Source: Tissierella sp. (GTDB taxonomy: Bacteria > Bacillota > Clostridia > Tissierellales > Tissierellaceae). From it: 64,000 bases of DNA. The number at the start of each line of letters is the position of its first letter. The first letter of the stretch is position 1. Below, piece after piece: positions 1-9,945 of the stretch. A model generated the notes under the pieces. That model saw only the letters and a program-made list of their open reading frames with translations, did not search any database and was not told where the DNA came from. A program made the position numbers and the translations under genes. The stretch spans positions 1 through 64,000 of the forward strand of contig NZ_JAVKTS010000007.1 in the NCBI RefSeq assembly GCF_031460495.1, written 5' to 3'.

Positions 1-474
1 ACAGGCGACAACGTAGAAATCGTAGGATTAGCAGAAGAAGCAAGAACAGTAGTAGTAACAGGAGTAGAAATGTTTAGAAAATTATTAGATGAAGCACAAG
101 CAGGAGATAACATAGGAGCACTTCTAAGAGGAGTACAAAGAGCAGAAATTGAAAGAGGCCAAGTATTAGCAAAGCCAAAATCAATAAAACCACATCTAAA
201 ATTTGAATCAGAAGTATATGTATTATCAAAAGAAGAAGGTGGAAGACATACACCATTCTTTAACGGATACAGACCACAATTCTATTTTAGAACAACAGAC
301 GTAACAGGAGACATAGCATTAGAAGAAGGCACAGAAATGGTAATGCCAGGAGACAATGCAAAGTTTACAATAGAACTAATTACACCAATCGCAATAGAAG
401 AAGGATTAAGATTCTCAATTCGTGAAGGTGGAAGAACTGTAGGATCAGGAGTTGTAACTAAAGTTCTTGCTTAA
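1..474 (+). CDS. tuf: Elongation factor Tu, C-terminal part (5' truncated by window edge)
   Basis: EF-Tu delivers aminoacyl-tRNA to the ribosome as a GTP complex. Only the last 157 residues are here; the reading frame is open from base 1, so the ATG at 70 is internal. The visible part is domain 2 and 3 sequence ([10 protein letters not shown], then [17 protein letters not shown], and the ending [13 protein letters not shown]). Codon use is extremely A-ending (GCA, GTA, GGA, AGA), as expected for a very highly expressed gene in a low-G+C genome. It closes the upstream operon; hairpins follow before the S10 promoter. Confidence 0.97.
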   Translation, partial: TGDNVEIVGLAEEARTVVVTGVEMFRKLLDEAQAGDNIGALLRGVQRAEIERGQVLAKPKSIKPHLKFESEVYVLSKEEGGRHTPFFNGYRPQFYFRTTDVTGDIALEEGTEMVMPGDNAKFTIELITPIAIEEGLRFSIREGGRTVGSGVVTKVLA

Positions 475-495
475 TTAAAATTAAAAAACAATATG

Positions 496-571
496 TAGGG
501 GAACCTAATTTAGGTCCCCCTATGATAACTAAAAAAAACTTAAGTTTTTTAAAAAAAAAGCTTGAGTTTTT
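496..571 (+). terminator. Two hairpins ending the tuf transcript
   Basis: The first hairpin pairs 496-505 with 513-522 around one mismatch but has no U-tract. The second pairs acttaag (538-544) with cttgagt (561-567), is extended by a T6/A6 helix, and is followed by TTTTT, so it looks like the intrinsic terminator. Its distal arm overlaps the -35 box of the next promoter. Confidence 0.6.
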
Positions 572-590
572 AGTGGTTATGTTATAAAAT
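562..590 (+). promoter_or_regulatory. Probable sigma-A promoter of the S10 superoperon
   Basis: TTGAGT at 562-567, a 17-base spacer and TAAAAT at 585-590. The start would fall near 597 and give a leader of about 200 bases. Placement is by consensus only. Confidence 0.5.
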
Positions 591-599
591 ATGTTAGTG

Positions 600-801
600 T
601 TCATTTTTAGACATTGCGATGATGCAAAAGGTGGCTGTTAAAAACAGGAAATTTTTGCTGAGAATGTCCGGTTTCAAATCGGGCGACTAGAATTGTAGTA
701 GATTTTATTTTTTAATAAAACTACAACACACCAGGAGGTGTGTATCGGCAATTCTGAGTCGCATGTATTACAAATAGCATGCGATAGAGGGAGGGAACAA
801 A
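600..801 (+). ncRNA. Structured 5' leader of the S10 operon
   Basis: Several helices can be drawn. Bases 683-695 pair with 749-762 (13 pairs, one bulged G at 756), closing a multibranch loop that contains hairpin 698-724 (11 pairs, one bulged A) and hairpin 727-742 (cacacc/ggtgtg, loop agga). Bases 759-765 (tcgcatg) also pair perfectly with 778-784 (catgcga), just upstream of the rpsJ ribosome binding site. That helix and the long closing helix share bases 759-762 and so exclude each other. This is the layout expected of an autoregulatory ribosomal-protein leader; the ligand cannot be told from sequence. Confidence 0.65.
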
Positions 802-1119
802 ATGTCAAATAACGGTAAACAAAAAATTAGAATTAGGTTAAAAGCTTATGATCACGAGCTACTAGATACTTCAGCTCAAAAAATTGTTGAGACTGCAAAG
901 AGAACAGGTGCAACAGTATCTGGACCTGTGCCATTACCAACAGAAAAAGAAATAATAACTATATTAAGAGCAGTTCATAAGTACAAAGACTCTAGAGAGC
1001 AATTTGAACAAAGAACTCACAAGAGACTAATTGATATCTTAAATCCTAATCAAAAAACTGTAGATTCACTTATGAAATTGAATTTACCAGCTGGAGTAGA
1101 TATAGAAATTAGGTCATAA
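802..1119 (+). CDS. rpsJ: Ribosomal protein S10
   Basis: Small-subunit protein S10 (NusE), which also joins NusB in antitermination complexes. The product is 105 residues, the normal bacterial length, and begins with the typical [17 protein letters not shown]; the conserved [12 protein letters not shown] lies near the end. The start follows GAGGGAGGG. It is the first gene of the S10 operon, behind a long structured leader, and rplC follows after about 55 bases. Confidence 0.98.
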   Translation: MSNNGKQKIRIRLKAYDHELLDTSAQKIVETAKRTGATVSGPVPLPTEKEIITILRAVHKYKDSREQFEQRTHKRLIDILNPNQKTVDSLMKLNLPAGVDIEIRS

Positions 1120-1174
1120 TTACTTAATATGATTACATTGTGTAATCCGCTGTAAGATAATAGGAGGTGTAGTA

Positions 1175-1804
1175 ATGAAAAACATGATAGGAAGAAAAAT
1201 TGGGATGACTCAAATTTTCAAAGAAGATGGATCTGTAGTTCCTGTAACAGTTGTTGAAGCTGGACCATTAGTGGTTGTTCAAAAGAAAACTGTTGAAATA
1301 GATGGATATAATGCAATCCAAGTTGGATTTGCTAACATAAAGGAACAAAGAATAAACAAACCTTTAAAGGGACATTTTAACAAGGGAAACATTGAGTATA
1401 AAAAATATTTAATGGAATTTAAAGTAGAAAACCCAGATGAATACCAAATAGGTCAAGAAATAAAAGCAGATGTATTTGCAGAGGCAGATATGGTAGATGT
1501 TACGGGTGTTTCTAAAGGTAAAGGTACTGCTGGTGTTATAAAGAGACATGGCTTTGGTAGAGGTAGAATGTCCCATGGTTCTAAATTCCACAGAAGACCA
1601 GGTGGTTTGTCAGCTGGTACTTACCCAGGTAGAGTATTTAAAGGTCATAGAATGGCTGGAAGAATGGGTAATGAAAAAGTAACAATACAAAACCTTGAAG
1701 TTGTTCGTGTAGATGTAGAAAAGAATTTAATCCTGATAAAAGGCGCAATACCTGGACCTAAAAAAGGAATAGTAACTATTAAGGCGACGGTTAAAAAGCA
1801 ATAA
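1175..1804 (+). CDS. rplC: Ribosomal protein L3
   Basis: Large-subunit assembly-initiating protein whose extended loop reaches the peptidyl transferase centre. It has 209 residues, with the signature [19 protein letters not shown] at about residues 109-127 and the conserved [20 protein letters not shown] after it. Start ATG lies behind TAGGAGGTG. Order S10-L3-L4-L23-L2 is canonical. Confidence 0.98.
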   Translation: MKNMIGRKIGMTQIFKEDGSVVPVTVVEAGPLVVVQKKTVEIDGYNAIQVGFANIKEQRINKPLKGHFNKGNIEYKKYLMEFKVENPDEYQIGQEIKADVFAEADMVDVTGVSKGKGTAGVIKRHGFGRGRMSHGSKFHRRPGGLSAGTYPGRVFKGHRMAGRMGNEKVTIQNLEVVRVDVEKNLILIKGAIPGPKKGIVTIKATVKKQ

Positions 1805-1828
1805 TTCAGGCGGAAAGGAGGATGTAAA

Positions 1829-2452
1829 ATGCCTAAAGTAAATGTTTATAACATGTTAGGAGAACAAGTAGGTGAAATTGAATTAAGCGACAATATATTT
1901 GGAATCGAAGTAAACCAACATGTAGTTTATGAAGTTGTAAAAAACCAACTTGCAAATAAGAGACAAGGTACACAATCCACTAAAACTAGAGCAGAAGTAA
2001 GAGGCGGTGGTAGAAAACCTTGGAAACAAAAAGGTACTGGTAGAGCAAGACAAGGAAGTACAAACGCACCACATTTCACAGGTGGTGGAGTTACATTTGG
2101 ACCAAAGCCAAGAGATTACAGTTATAAGGTGCCTAAGAAAGTTAGAAGACTTGCACTAAAATCAGCTTTAACTTCAAAAGTTCTAAACAATGAAATAATT
2201 GTAATTGATGAAATAAACTTTGATACTCCTAAAACTAAAGATATGGCTAACTTCTTAACTAAAATCAATGCTGATAAGAAAGCTCTAATCGTTATGGGAG
2301 AAAGAAATACAAATGTAATTAGATCAGCAAACAATATCCCAAATGTAGCAACTGCTCTTGTTAATACAATAAATGTTTATGATATATTAAAATACAATTC
2401 ATTTATTATAACTAAAGATGCAGTAAGTAAAGTGGAGGAGGTGTATGCATAA
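1829..2452 (+). CDS. rplD: Ribosomal protein L4
   Basis: Large-subunit exit-tunnel protein; in some bacteria L4 also represses its own S10 operon by binding the leader, which makes it a candidate ligand for the structured leader upstream. It has 207 residues and carries the tunnel-loop motif [19 protein letters not shown] at about residues 59-77. Start behind AAAGGAGGATG. Its TAA overlaps the rplW start ATG by one base, indicating translational coupling. Confidence 0.98.
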   Translation: MPKVNVYNMLGEQVGEIELSDNIFGIEVNQHVVYEVVKNQLANKRQGTQSTKTRAEVRGGGRKPWKQKGTGRARQGSTNAPHFTGGGVTFGPKPRDYSYKVPKKVRRLALKSALTSKVLNNEIIVIDEINFDTPKTKDMANFLTKINADKKALIVMGERNTNVIRSANNIPNVATALVNTINVYDILKYNSFIITKDAVSKVEEVYA

Positions 2453-2745
2453 TGCGTAATCCACACGATATTATCATCAGACCAATAATAACTGAGAGAA
2501 GTATGGATGATATGGCATACGGCAAATATACTTTTGTGGTTGATAAAAAAACTAATAAGGCTGAAGTAAAAAAAGCTGTAGAAACTATATTCGGTGTAAC
2601 AGTTGAAAAAGTAAGCACTATGAATATGCTTGGTAAAATCAAGAGACAAGGTGCTCATTCTGGTAAAAGACCAGATTGGAAAAAAGCTATAGTAAAATTA
2701 ACTGAAGACTCTAAGAGAATAGAATTCTTCGAAGGAATGGAATAG
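2452..2745 (+). CDS. rplW: Ribosomal protein L23
   Basis: Exit-port protein that docks trigger factor and SRP. It has 97 residues, with the family start [16 protein letters not shown] and the conserved [15 protein letters not shown]. The start codon shares its A with the rplD stop; the ribosome binding site GGAGGAGG sits inside the end of rplD. Confidence 0.97.
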   Translation: MRNPHDIIIRPIITERSMDDMAYGKYTFVVDKKTNKAEVKKAVETIFGVTVEKVSTMNMLGKIKRQGAHSGKRPDWKKAIVKLTEDSKRIEFFEGME

Positions 2746-2771
2746 AAGTTTTATAGAAGGAGGGAAAAACA

Positions 2772-3602
2772 ATGAGCATTAGAAAATTTAAACCAACTTC
2801 CCCTGCACTTAGACAAATGACAGTTTCTTCATTTGAAGAAATCACAAAAACAGAGCCTGAAAAGTCACTAGTTGTTAATTTAAATAGAAGTGGTGGAAGA
2901 AACTCTCAAGGCCGAATTACTATTCGTCACAGAGGTGGTGGAGCTAAGAGAAAATATAGAATAATAGATTTCAAAAGAGATAAAGATGGAATACCAGGTC
3001 GTGTAGCTGCTATTGAATATGATCCTAATAGAACAGCAAACATTGCTCTTATATTTTATGTTGATGGTGAGAAAAGATATATACTTGCTCCACATAAATT
3101 AAATGTAGGAGATATGATAGAATCTGGAGAAAAAGCAGATATTAAAATTGGTAATTCTTTAAAACTAAAAGATATACCAGTAGGTACAACTGTTCACAAT
3201 GTTGAATTGAAACCTGGAAAAGGTGCACAACTTGTTAGATCAGCAGGAGCATCTGCTCAATTAATGGCAAAAGAAGGGGAATTCGCACAACTTAGACTTC
3301 CTTCAGGAGAATTTAGACTAGTTAGAATTGATTGTAGAGCTACTATAGGTCAAGTTGGAAATTTATCTCATGAACTTATTACTATCGGTAAAGCTGGTAG
3401 AAGTAGACATATGGGTATTAGACCTACTGTTAGAGGTACTGCAATGAACCCTGTTGACCATCCACACGGAGGTGGAGAAGGTAGAGCACCTATTGGTATG
3501 GCTGCACCATCAACTCCATGGGGTAAACCAGCACTGGGACTTAAGACTAGAAAGAAAAGCAAGAAATCAAACAAATATATCGTAAGAAGAAGGACTAAGT
3601 AG
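2772..3602 (+). CDS. rplB: Ribosomal protein L2
   Basis: Large-subunit protein essential for subunit joining and peptidyl transfer. It has 276 residues, the usual length. The C-terminal [13 protein letters not shown] motif, containing the functional histidine, is present, as is the basic tail [21 protein letters not shown] follows AGAAGGAGGG. Confidence 0.98.
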   Translation: MSIRKFKPTSPALRQMTVSSFEEITKTEPEKSLVVNLNRSGGRNSQGRITIRHRGGGAKRKYRIIDFKRDKDGIPGRVAAIEYDPNRTANIALIFYVDGEKRYILAPHKLNVGDMIESGEKADIKIGNSLKLKDIPVGTTVHNVELKPGKGAQLVRSAGASAQLMAKEGEFAQLRLPSGEFRLVRIDCRATIGQVGNLSHELITIGKAGRSRHMGIRPTVRGTAMNPVDHPHGGGEGRAPIGMAAPSTPWGKPALGLKTRKKSKKSNKYIVRRRTK

Positions 3603-3628
3603 TTTAATATCTGAAAGGAGGAGTAATC

Positions 3629-3913
3629 ATGGGTAGATCTCTTAAAAAAGGACCCTTTTGTGATGATCATCTTCTAAAAAAAGTAGAAGAGCTAAACAAA
3701 AGCAATGAAAAGAAAGTTATAAAAACATGGTCACGTCGTTCAACTATATTTCCAGATATGGTTAACCATACAATAGCTGTACATGACGGAAGAAAACATG
3801 TTCCCATATATATTACTGAGGATATGGTAGGCCACAAACTAGGTGAATTTGTTTCAACGAGAACTTTTAGATCTCATATTGATAAAAACGAAAGATCATC
3901 TGGTGTAAGATAG
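3629..3913 (+). CDS. rpsS: Ribosomal protein S19
   Basis: Small-subunit head protein that forms a complex with S13. It has 94 residues, starting [17 protein letters not shown] and carrying the conserved [18 protein letters not shown] follows AAAGGAGGAG. It sits between rplB and rplV as in all S10 operons. Confidence 0.97.
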   Translation: MGRSLKKGPFCDDHLLKKVEELNKSNEKKVIKTWSRRSTIFPDMVNHTIAVHDGRKHVPIYITEDMVGHKLGEFVSTRTFRSHIDKNERSSGVR

Positions 3914-3933
3914 AGAAGAAGGAGGGAAATATA

Positions 3934-4269
3934 GTGGAAGCTAGAGCTATAGCGAAATATATACGAATTTCACCTTTAAAGGTAAACTTCATATGTAGAG
4001 AAATTACAGGCAAGCAAGTAGACGAAGCCTTAGCGATCTTGAAGTTTACACCTAAAAGAGGAGCGAAAGTTCTTGAAAAGGTTCTAAACTCTGCAGTTGC
4101 AAATGCTGAAAACAATTTTAATATGGATAGAGATAGCCTTTATGTATCAGAAGCTTTTGCTAATGATGGTCCACATATGAAAAGATGGAGACCAAAAGCG
4201 AAAGGTATGGCTTATCCAATAATAAAAAGAAGTAGTCATATAGGAGTAGTAGTTAAAGAAAGAGATTAG
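3934..4269 (+). CDS. rplV: Ribosomal protein L22
   Basis: Exit-tunnel protein; mutations in its beta hairpin give macrolide resistance in other bacteria. It has 111 residues starting at GTG behind AAGGAGGG. The tunnel hairpin ([20 protein letters not shown]) is complete, with no insertion or deletion visible compared with my memory of the family. Confidence 0.97.
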   Translation: MEARAIAKYIRISPLKVNFICREITGKQVDEALAILKFTPKRGAKVLEKVLNSAVANAENNFNMDRDSLYVSEAFANDGPHMKRWRPKAKGMAYPIIKRSSHIGVVVKERD

Positions 4270-4286
4270 AAAAGGAGGGATAGTTA

Positions 4287-4955
4287 ATGGGTCAAAAAGT
4301 TAACCCACACGGTCTAAGGGTCGGCATAGTTAAAGACTGGGATTCCAAATGGTATGCAGATAAGAAAACATTTAATGAATATTTAGTAGAAGACCATAAA
4401 ATTCGTGAGTTCGTTAAGAAGAAACTATTTATCTCTGGTATTTCTAAAATTGAAATAGAGAGAGCAGCTAATAGAATTAAACTTACAGTATTCACTGCAA
4501 AACCAGGAATGGTAATAGGTAAAGGTGGTTCTGGAGTAGAAGAACTAAGATTAGATATTGAAAGAATGACTAAAAAATCTGTAGTTGTAAATGTTGAAGA
4601 AATAAAAATTCCGGAGTTAGATGCTCAATTAGTTGCTGAAAACATTGCATCTCAACTTGAAAGAAGAGTTTCATTTAGAAGAGCAATGAAACAAGCAATA
4701 CAAAGAACTATGAGATTTGGTGGAAAAGGAATTAAAACTCAAGTTGCAGGAAGAGTTGGTGGAGCAGATATGGCGAGAACTGAAGGCTATAGTGAAGGAT
4801 CAATACCTCTGCAAACCCTAAGAGCAGATATAGATTATGGATTTGCTGAAGCAAATACTACCTTCGGTAAAATTGGTGTAAAAGTATGGCTATATAAAGG
4901 CGAAATTCTTCCTACTAAAAAGGTTGCAAAAGTAGAAGAAAATATTGAAAAATAG
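4287..4955 (+). CDS. rpsC: Ribosomal protein S3
   Basis: Small-subunit protein at the mRNA entry channel. It has 222 residues. A type II KH domain carries the GxxG loop in [15 protein letters not shown] (about residues 74-88), and the C-terminal domain has [23 protein letters not shown] follows AAAGGAGGG. Confidence 0.98.
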   Translation: MGQKVNPHGLRVGIVKDWDSKWYADKKTFNEYLVEDHKIREFVKKKLFISGISKIEIERAANRIKLTVFTAKPGMVIGKGGSGVEELRLDIERMTKKSVVVNVEEIKIPELDAQLVAENIASQLERRVSFRRAMKQAIQRTMRFGGKGIKTQVAGRVGGADMARTEGYSEGSIPLQTLRADIDYGFAEANTTFGKIGVKVWLYKGEILPTKKVAKVEENIEK

Positions 4956-4985
4956 ATTAAATGCCGTAGGAAGGAGGAAAATAAA

Positions 4986-5429
4986 ATGTTAATGCCTAAA
5001 AGAGTAAAATATCGTAGAGTTCATAGAGGAAGAATGAAAGGTAAGGCAACTCGTGGTAATACAATTACTTATGGTGAGTTTGGTCTACAAGCTCTAGAGC
5101 CAACTTGGATTACTTCCAATCAAATAGAAGCAGCAAGAAGAGCTATGACAAGATATGTTAAGAGGGGCGGTAATGTTTGGATAAAGGTATTCCCAGACAA
5201 ACCAGTTACAGAAAAACCTGCTGAAACACGTATGGGTTCTGGAAAAGGTTCACCTGAATATTGGGTAGCAGTAGTAAAACCAGGTAGAATATTATTTGAA
5301 ATGGGTGGAGTATCTGAAGAAGATGCTAGAGAAGCAATGAGACTAGCTGCACATAAATTGTCAATAAAGACAAAGTTTGTTACTCGTGAAGAAGCGCAGG
5401 AAAAGGGTGGTGAAGCTAATGAAAGTTAA
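4986..5429 (+). CDS. rplP: Ribosomal protein L16
   Basis: Large-subunit protein near the A site. It has 147 residues and begins [19 protein letters not shown]. The first ATG is preferred over the one at 4992 because AGGAGG at 4972-4977 gives 8-base spacing, and the family usually starts MLxPKRV. Its last 11 bases overlap the start of rpmC. Confidence 0.97.
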   Translation: MLMPKRVKYRRVHRGRMKGKATRGNTITYGEFGLQALEPTWITSNQIEAARRAMTRYVKRGGNVWIKVFPDKPVTEKPAETRMGSGKGSPEYWVAVVKPGRILFEMGGVSEEDAREAMRLAAHKLSIKTKFVTREEAQEKGGEANES

Positions 5430-5625
5430 GGAAGTACGCCAATTATCAGAGGTGGAATTAAATAATAAGTTATCAGAATTAAAAACTGAATTATTCAACT
5501 TGAGATTTCAATTGGCTACTGGTCAATTAGACAATCCTTTGAGAATAAAAACAGTGAGAAAAGATATAGCTCGTGTGAAGACAATAGTTAGAGAACGAGA
5601 ACTAGGCATAGGAAAGGAGGTTTAA
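5419..5625 (+). CDS. rpmC: Ribosomal protein L29
   Basis: Small alpha-helical protein at the tunnel exit, 68 residues from [18 protein letters not shown]. An in-frame ATG at 5377 would add 14 residues unlike the family, so the start is placed at 5419, behind AAAGGGTGG within the end of rplP and overlapping rplP by 11 bases. The conserved [20 protein letters not shown] is present. Confidence 0.96.
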   Translation: MKVKEVRQLSEVELNNKLSELKTELFNLRFQLATGQLDNPLRIKTVRKDIARVKTIVRERELGIGKEV

Positions 5626-5631
5626 TCTTAG

Positions 5632-5886
5632 ATGGAAAGAGGAAATCGTAAGGTTAGAATGGGCACTGTTGTAAGCGATAAAATGGATAAAACCGTGGTC
5701 GTTGCTGTTGAAACTTTCGTAACACATCCCTTGTATAAGAAACAACTAAAGCATACCACTAAGTTTAAAGCTCATGATGAAAATAATGAGTGTGGAATTG
5801 GTGACGTTGTTAGAATAATGGAAACAAGACCACTTAGCAAGGATAAAAGATGGAGAGTCGTAAATATAGTAGAAAAGGCTAAATAA
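5632..5886 (+). CDS. rpsQ: Ribosomal protein S17
   Basis: Primary 16S rRNA-binding protein of the OB fold. It has 84 residues with the signature [14 protein letters not shown] and [23 protein letters not shown] is preceded by AAAGGAGGT located at the very end of rpmC. Confidence 0.97.
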   Translation: MERGNRKVRMGTVVSDKMDKTVVVAVETFVTHPLYKKQLKHTTKFKAHDENNECGIGDVVRIMETRPLSKDKRWRVVNIVEKAK

Positions 5887-5914
5887 TTTTTTAACCTAGG
5901 AAGGAGGTATTCGA

Positions 5915-6283
5915 ATGATTCAAACGGAAAGCCGTATGAGGATAGCTGATAATTCGGGCGCTAAAGAAGTATTAGTTATCAGAGTATTAGGTGGAACAAA
6001 TAAGAAATATGCTAGAGTTGGAGATATAGTAATTTGTACCGTTAAAACAGCAACACCCGGTGGAGTTGTTAAAAAGGGTGATGTAATTAAAGCAGTAGTT
6101 GTAAGAACAAAATATGGTGTGAGAAGAAACGACGGATCTTATATCAAATTTGATGATAATGCAGCTGTTGTTATAAAAGATGACAAGAACCCAGTAGGCA
6201 CTCGTATATTTGGACCTGTTACTAGGGAACTTAGAAGAGGAAACTTTATGAAAATAATATCCTTAGCACCGGAAGTACTATAG
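5915..6283 (+). CDS. rplN: Ribosomal protein L14
   Basis: Large-subunit protein that forms an intersubunit bridge and docks the silencing factor RsfS. It has 122 residues, the exact family length, starting [19 protein letters not shown] and ending REMRR-like [17 protein letters not shown] follows AAGGAGGTAT. Confidence 0.97.
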   Translation: MIQTESRMRIADNSGAKEVLVIRVLGGTNKKYARVGDIVICTVKTATPGGVVKKGDVIKAVVVRTKYGVRRNDGSYIKFDDNAAVVIKDDKNPVGTRIFGPVTRELRRGNFMKIISLAPEVL

Positions 6284-6298
6284 GAGGAGGTGTAAAGC

Positions 6299-6613
6299 AT
6301 GCATGTAAAGAGTGGAGATACAGTAGTTGTTATTGCTGGAAAAGATAAAGGAAAAAAAGGCAAAGTATTAAAAGCGTTTCCTAAAGAAAATAGAGTTGTG
6401 GTTGAAAGCGTAAACATGCTTACTAAACATAAAAAAGCCCAAGGTCCTCAATCACCTGGTGGAATAATTAAATTTGAAGGAACAATTAATGCTTCAAATG
6501 TTATGCACTTTTGTGAGAAAGACAAAGCTGGCGTTAGAGTAGGTTATAATATATTAGCAGATGGCAAAAAAGTAAGAGTTTGCAAGAAATGTGGAGAAGT
6601 TCTAGATAAATAG
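6299..6613 (+). CDS. rplX: Ribosomal protein L24
   Basis: Assembly-initiator protein with an N-terminal KOW motif (GDTVVVIAGKDKGKKGKVL). It has 104 residues. The C-terminal half looks like a zinc ribbon that has lost a ligand: the second knuckle is CKKC, but the first reads HFCEKD, with Asp where zinc-binding relatives have a second Cys. ATG follows TAGGAGGAGG. Confidence 0.96.
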   Translation: MHVKSGDTVVVIAGKDKGKKGKVLKAFPKENRVVVESVNMLTKHKKAQGPQSPGGIIKFEGTINASNVMHFCEKDKAGVRVGYNILADGKKVRVCKKCGEVLDK

Positions 6614-6639
6614 TCTAATGTAGAGGGGAGGTAATAGGA

Positions 6640-7182
6640 ATGGCTTCCAGATTGAAGGAAAAGTATACTAATGAAGTAGTAAAAGCACTAATGGAAAAAT
6701 TTCAATATGAAAATATCATGCAAGTTCCAAGACTTGAAAAAGTGATAATTAATATGGGCGTTGGTGAAGCAAGAGATAATCCTAAAATACTTGAATCAGC
6801 CGTAAAGGAATTAGAAATTATTGCTGGACAAAAAGCTGTTGTTACAAAGGCTAAAAAGTCAATAGCAAATTTCAAATTACGTGAAGGTATGAATGTAGGT
6901 ACTAAAGTTACTCTAAGAGGAGAAAGAATGTATGAATTCTTAGATAAACTAATGAATATTGCATTACCAAGAGTAAGAGACTTTAGAGGAGTAAGCGACA
7001 CTTCTTTTGATGGTAGAGGAAACTATGCACTAGGAATCAAAGAGCAATTAATATTCCCAGAAATTGAATACGATAAAATAGACTCTATTAGAGGACTAGA
7101 TATTGTAATAGTTACCACAGCGGAAACAGATGAAGAAGCAAAAGCATTCTTAGCACAAATGGGTATGCCCTTTAAAAAGTAA
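6640..7182 (+). CDS. rplE: Ribosomal protein L5
   Basis: 5S rRNA-binding protein that contacts the P-site tRNA. It has 180 residues with [15 protein letters not shown] and the C-terminal [17 protein letters not shown]. The start follows AGGGGAGG. It opens the spc half of the cluster after L14 and L24, in canonical order. Confidence 0.97.
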   Translation: MASRLKEKYTNEVVKALMEKFQYENIMQVPRLEKVIINMGVGEARDNPKILESAVKELEIIAGQKAVVTKAKKSIANFKLREGMNVGTKVTLRGERMYEFLDKLMNIALPRVRDFRGVSDTSFDGRGNYALGIKEQLIFPEIEYDKIDSIRGLDIVIVTTAETDEEAKAFLAQMGMPFKK

Positions 7183-7200
7183 AGAAGGAGGGAAAAAATT

Positions 7201-7386
7201 TTGGCAAAGAAATCTATGGTTGTAAAACAACAAAAAAAACAAAAATTCAGTAGTAGAGAATATACTAGATGCAAAATATGCGGAAGACCACATGCTGTAT
7301 TGAGAAAATATGGAATCTGCCGTATTTGTTTTAGAGAATTAGCATATAAAGGTCAAATACCTGGAGTTAGAAAAGCTAGCTGGTAG
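7201..7386 (+). CDS. rpsZ: Ribosomal protein S14, zinc-binding type Z
   Basis: Small-subunit head protein of the short zinc-containing form, 61 residues. The four zinc cysteines are C24, C27, C40 and C43 (CKIC and CRIC). It starts at TTG behind AGAAGGAGGG. Bacteria with this form often encode a zinc-free paralogue elsewhere; none is in this window. Confidence 0.97.
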   Translation: MAKKSMVVKQQKKQKFSSREYTRCKICGRPHAVLRKYGICRICFRELAYKGQIPGVRKASW

Positions 7387-7416
7387 TAAGAGCTTATGAA
7401 AGGAGGTAACTAAATT

Positions 7417-7812
7417 ATGATGACAGACCCAATCGCAGATATGTTAACGAGAATAAGAAATGGAAATAATGCTAAGCATGATTCCGTTGATGTTCCTGCT
7501 TCAAACATTAAGAAACAATTAGCTCAAATCCTATTAAATGAAGGATTCATTAAAGGCTTTGATGTAATAGATGATGAGAAACAAGGCATTATAAGAGTAG
7601 ATTTAAAATATGGGAAACAAAAAGAAAAAGTAATTTCTGGAATCAAAAGAATTTCTAAACCAGGACTTAGAGTTTATGTAAAAGGTGACGAAGTTCCTAG
7701 AGTTTTAGGTGGGCTTGGAATTGCAATTCTTTCTACATCCCAAGGGATTATGACTGATAAAGTTGCTAGAAAAGAAGGTATAGGCGGAGAAGTTATTTGT
7801 TATGTATGGTAA
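7417..7812 (+). CDS. rpsH: Ribosomal protein S8
   Basis: Central-domain 16S rRNA-binding protein and, in E. coli, the spc-operon repressor. It has 131 residues, beginning [16 protein letters not shown] and carrying the conserved [20 protein letters not shown] near the end. Two adjacent ATGs (7417 and 7420) could serve; AAAGGAGGT lies 9 bases before the first. Confidence 0.97.
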   Translation: MMTDPIADMLTRIRNGNNAKHDSVDVPASNIKKQLAQILLNEGFIKGFDVIDDEKQGIIRVDLKYGKQKEKVISGIKRISKPGLRVYVKGDEVPRVLGGLGIAILSTSQGIMTDKVARKEGIGGEVICYVW

Positions 7813-7845
7813 TAAATAATTAGATTACATGAAGGAGGTGCACTC

Positions 7846-8385
7846 ATGTCAAGAATAGGATTAAAACCAATTGATATTCCATCTGGCGTTGAGATTAAAA
7901 TAGATGATAACAATTTAGTAGAAGTAAAGGGTCCAAAAGGACAATTATCAGAAAAGATAAATTCTGAAATGACAATAAAAATAGAAGATGGTGTGCTTAC
8001 AGTAGCTAGACCAACAGAGAACAAAAAGCATAGATCACTTCATGGTTTATCAAGAACTTTAATTTCGAACATGATAGTAGGAGTTACAGAGGGATATGCT
8101 AAAACATTAGAAATTGAAGGAACTGGATATAGAGCAGCTAAACAAGGAAGCAAATTAGTGCTTACATTAGGATACTCACATCCATTAGAACTTGAAGACC
8201 CAGCAGGTATTGAAGTAGAAGTTCCTGCACAAAATAGAATTATCGTAAAAGGTATCAACAAACAACAAGTTGGTAACTATGCAGCAAACATCAGAGATTA
8301 TAGAAAACCTGAACCTTATAAAGGTAAAGGAATTAGATATTCAGGCGAAATAGTAAGACGTAAGGTTGGTAAGACTGGTAAGTAG
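7846..8385 (+). CDS. rplF: Ribosomal protein L6
   Basis: Large-subunit protein near the factor-binding site. It has 179 residues forming two repeated alpha/beta domains, and the C-terminal signature [13 protein letters not shown] is present. ATG is preceded by GAAGGAGGTG. Confidence 0.97.
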   Translation: MSRIGLKPIDIPSGVEIKIDDNNLVEVKGPKGQLSEKINSEMTIKIEDGVLTVARPTENKKHRSLHGLSRTLISNMIVGVTEGYAKTLEIEGTGYRAAKQGSKLVLTLGYSHPLELEDPAGIEVEVPAQNRIIVKGINKQQVGNYAANIRDYRKPEPYKGKGIRYSGEIVRRKVGKTGK

Positions 8386-8401
8386 AAGGGAGTGAATAAT
8401 A

Positions 8402-8764
8402 TTGCTAAAGAAAGTAAATAAGAATGAAAATAGACAAGCAAGACATGAGAGAGTTAGAAAAAAAATTAGTGGAACTCCTTCTAGACCAAGACTAAATATA
8501 TTTAGAAGTGGCAACCACATGTATGCACAACTAATTGATGACTCAATCGGCAATACATTAGTTTCAGCTTCTACGCTAGATAAATCTGCAGACCTTACTT
8601 CCACATGTAATAAAGAAGCTGCTAAATATGTTGGAGAAACAATAGCTAAAAGAGCCTTAGAAAAAGGAATCGAAGAAGTAGTGTTTGATAGAAGCGGATA
8701 TATTTATCACGGAAGAGTTAAAGAACTTGCTGAAGCAGCAAGAGGAGCTGGACTTAAATTCTAG
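8402..8764 (+). CDS. rplR: Ribosomal protein L18
   Basis: 5S rRNA-binding protein, 120 residues, starting at TTG behind AAGGGAGTG. The basic N terminus ([17 protein letters not shown]), [19 protein letters not shown] and the C-terminal [20 protein letters not shown] match the family. Confidence 0.96.
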   Translation: MLKKVNKNENRQARHERVRKKISGTPSRPRLNIFRSGNHMYAQLIDDSIGNTLVSASTLDKSADLTSTCNKEAAKYVGETIAKRALEKGIEEVVFDRSGYIYHGRVKELAEAARGAGLKF

Positions 8765-8780
8765 TAGAGGAGGGGAATCA

Positions 8781-9287
8781 ATGGAACGTTCATATAAAGC
8801 TGGAAACGAAGTAGAATTAAAAGAAAGAGTTGTTAGTATCAACCGTGTAACTAAGGTTGTAAAAGGCGGTAGAAACTTTAGATTCAGTGCTTTAGTTGTA
8901 GTAGGAGACGAAAATGGTAATGTTGGCGTTGGAATGGCTAAGGCATTAGAAGTACCTGAAGCAATTAGAAAAGCAATCCAAGATGCTAGAAAACATATGG
9001 TATCAGTTCCACTTGTTGGGACAACAATACCTCATGAGATAATTGGAGAATTTGGAGCAGGAAGAGTATTACTTAAACCATCTAAAGAAGGTACTGGAGT
9101 TATAGCAGGAGGAGCAGTTCGTGCTGTATGTGAATTAGCTGGAATAAGAGATATAAGAACAAAATGTTTAGGAACAAACAATCCTAGAAATGTCGTAAAT
9201 GCTACATTAGCAGCTCTTAAAGGACTTAAGAGAGCAGAAGATGTTGCGAAATTAAGAGGAAAAACTGTAGAAGAAATATATGGTTAG
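8781..9287 (+). CDS. rpsE: Ribosomal protein S5
   Basis: Small-subunit fidelity protein, 168 residues. The open frame extends upstream to 8685 inside rplR, but those residues are unlike S5. The ATG at 8781 follows AGAGGAGGGG and gives the expected [27 protein letters not shown]. The conserved [12 protein letters not shown] and the loop [18 protein letters not shown] are intact. Confidence 0.97.
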   Translation: MERSYKAGNEVELKERVVSINRVTKVVKGGRNFRFSALVVVGDENGNVGVGMAKALEVPEAIRKAIQDARKHMVSVPLVGTTIPHEIIGEFGAGRVLLKPSKEGTGVIAGGAVRAVCELAGIRDIRTKCLGTNNPRNVVNATLAALKGLKRAEDVAKLRGKTVEEIYG

Positions 9288-9299
9288 GGGGGATTAAAG

Positions 9300-9476
9300 G
9301 TGGCTATGATTAAAATTAAGTTAGTTAAAAGCCTCATCGGGAAACCTGAAACCCACAAGAGAACAATAGAGGCTCTAGGATTTAAAAAGATTGGTCAGGT
9401 AGTGGAAAAGAATGATACCCCTCAAATTAGAGGTATGATACATCAAGTAGACTACATGGTTGAAGTATTAGATTAA
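9300..9476 (+). CDS. rpmD: Ribosomal protein L30
   Basis: Small large-subunit protein of 58 residues, read from GTG behind TAGGGGGGAT. The translation [20 protein letters not shown], later [16 protein letters not shown], is a typical short bacterial L30. The gene fills the gap between rpsE and rplO exactly where L30 is expected. Confidence 0.95.
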   Translation: MAMIKIKLVKSLIGKPETHKRTIEALGFKKIGQVVEKNDTPQIRGMIHQVDYMVEVLD

Positions 9477-9495
9477 GCTAAAAGGAGGTGTACCT

Positions 9496-9945
9496 ATGAA
9501 ACTAAATGATTTAAGACCAAATGCTGGTGGAGGAACTAAGACTAAGAAAAGACTTGGTAGAGGTATCGGTTCTGGTCTTGGCAAAACATCAGGTAAAGGT
9601 CATAAAGGTCAAAACGCAAGATCTGGTGGAGGAGTTAGACCAGGGTTTGAAGGTGGACAAATGCCATTGTTTAGAAGGATTCCAAAGCGTGGCTTTACAA
9701 ATATATTTGCAAAAGAATATGCAATAGTTAACATTGAAGAATTAAATAGATTTACAGAAAATACTGTTGTTACTCCAGAACTTTTATTTAACGAAGGAAT
9801 AGTTAAAAAAGGAAAAGCAATAGATGGAGTTAAGATACTTGGAGACGGAGAACTTAGCATCAAGCTTACTGTACAGGCACAAAAATTTAGTAAAACTGCC
9901 GCTGAGAAGATTGAAGCTGCAGGAGGAAAGGCAGAGGTGATATAA
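9496..9945 (+). CDS. rplO: Ribosomal protein L15
   Basis: Late-assembly large-subunit protein, 149 residues. The glycine-rich N terminus [20 protein letters not shown] is diagnostic. The stop codon is immediately followed by the secY ATG with no gap, so the two are probably translationally coupled. Confidence 0.97.
   Translation: MKLNDLRPNAGGGTKTKKRLGRGIGSGLGKTSGKGHKGQNARSGGGVRPGFEGGQMPLFRRIPKRGFTNIFAKEYAIVNIEELNRFTENTVVTPELLFNEGIVKKGKAIDGVKILGDGELSIKLTVQAQKFSKTAAEKIEAAGGKAEVI

Noticed and set aside
8685-8780. Extended N terminus for S5 inside rplR
   Set aside because: The residues are the out-of-frame reading of rplR; a clear ribosome binding site and family start are at 8781.
9521-9727. 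Second open frame inside rplO
   Set aside because: It is a shifted reading of a conserved ribosomal protein gene with no ribosome binding site.
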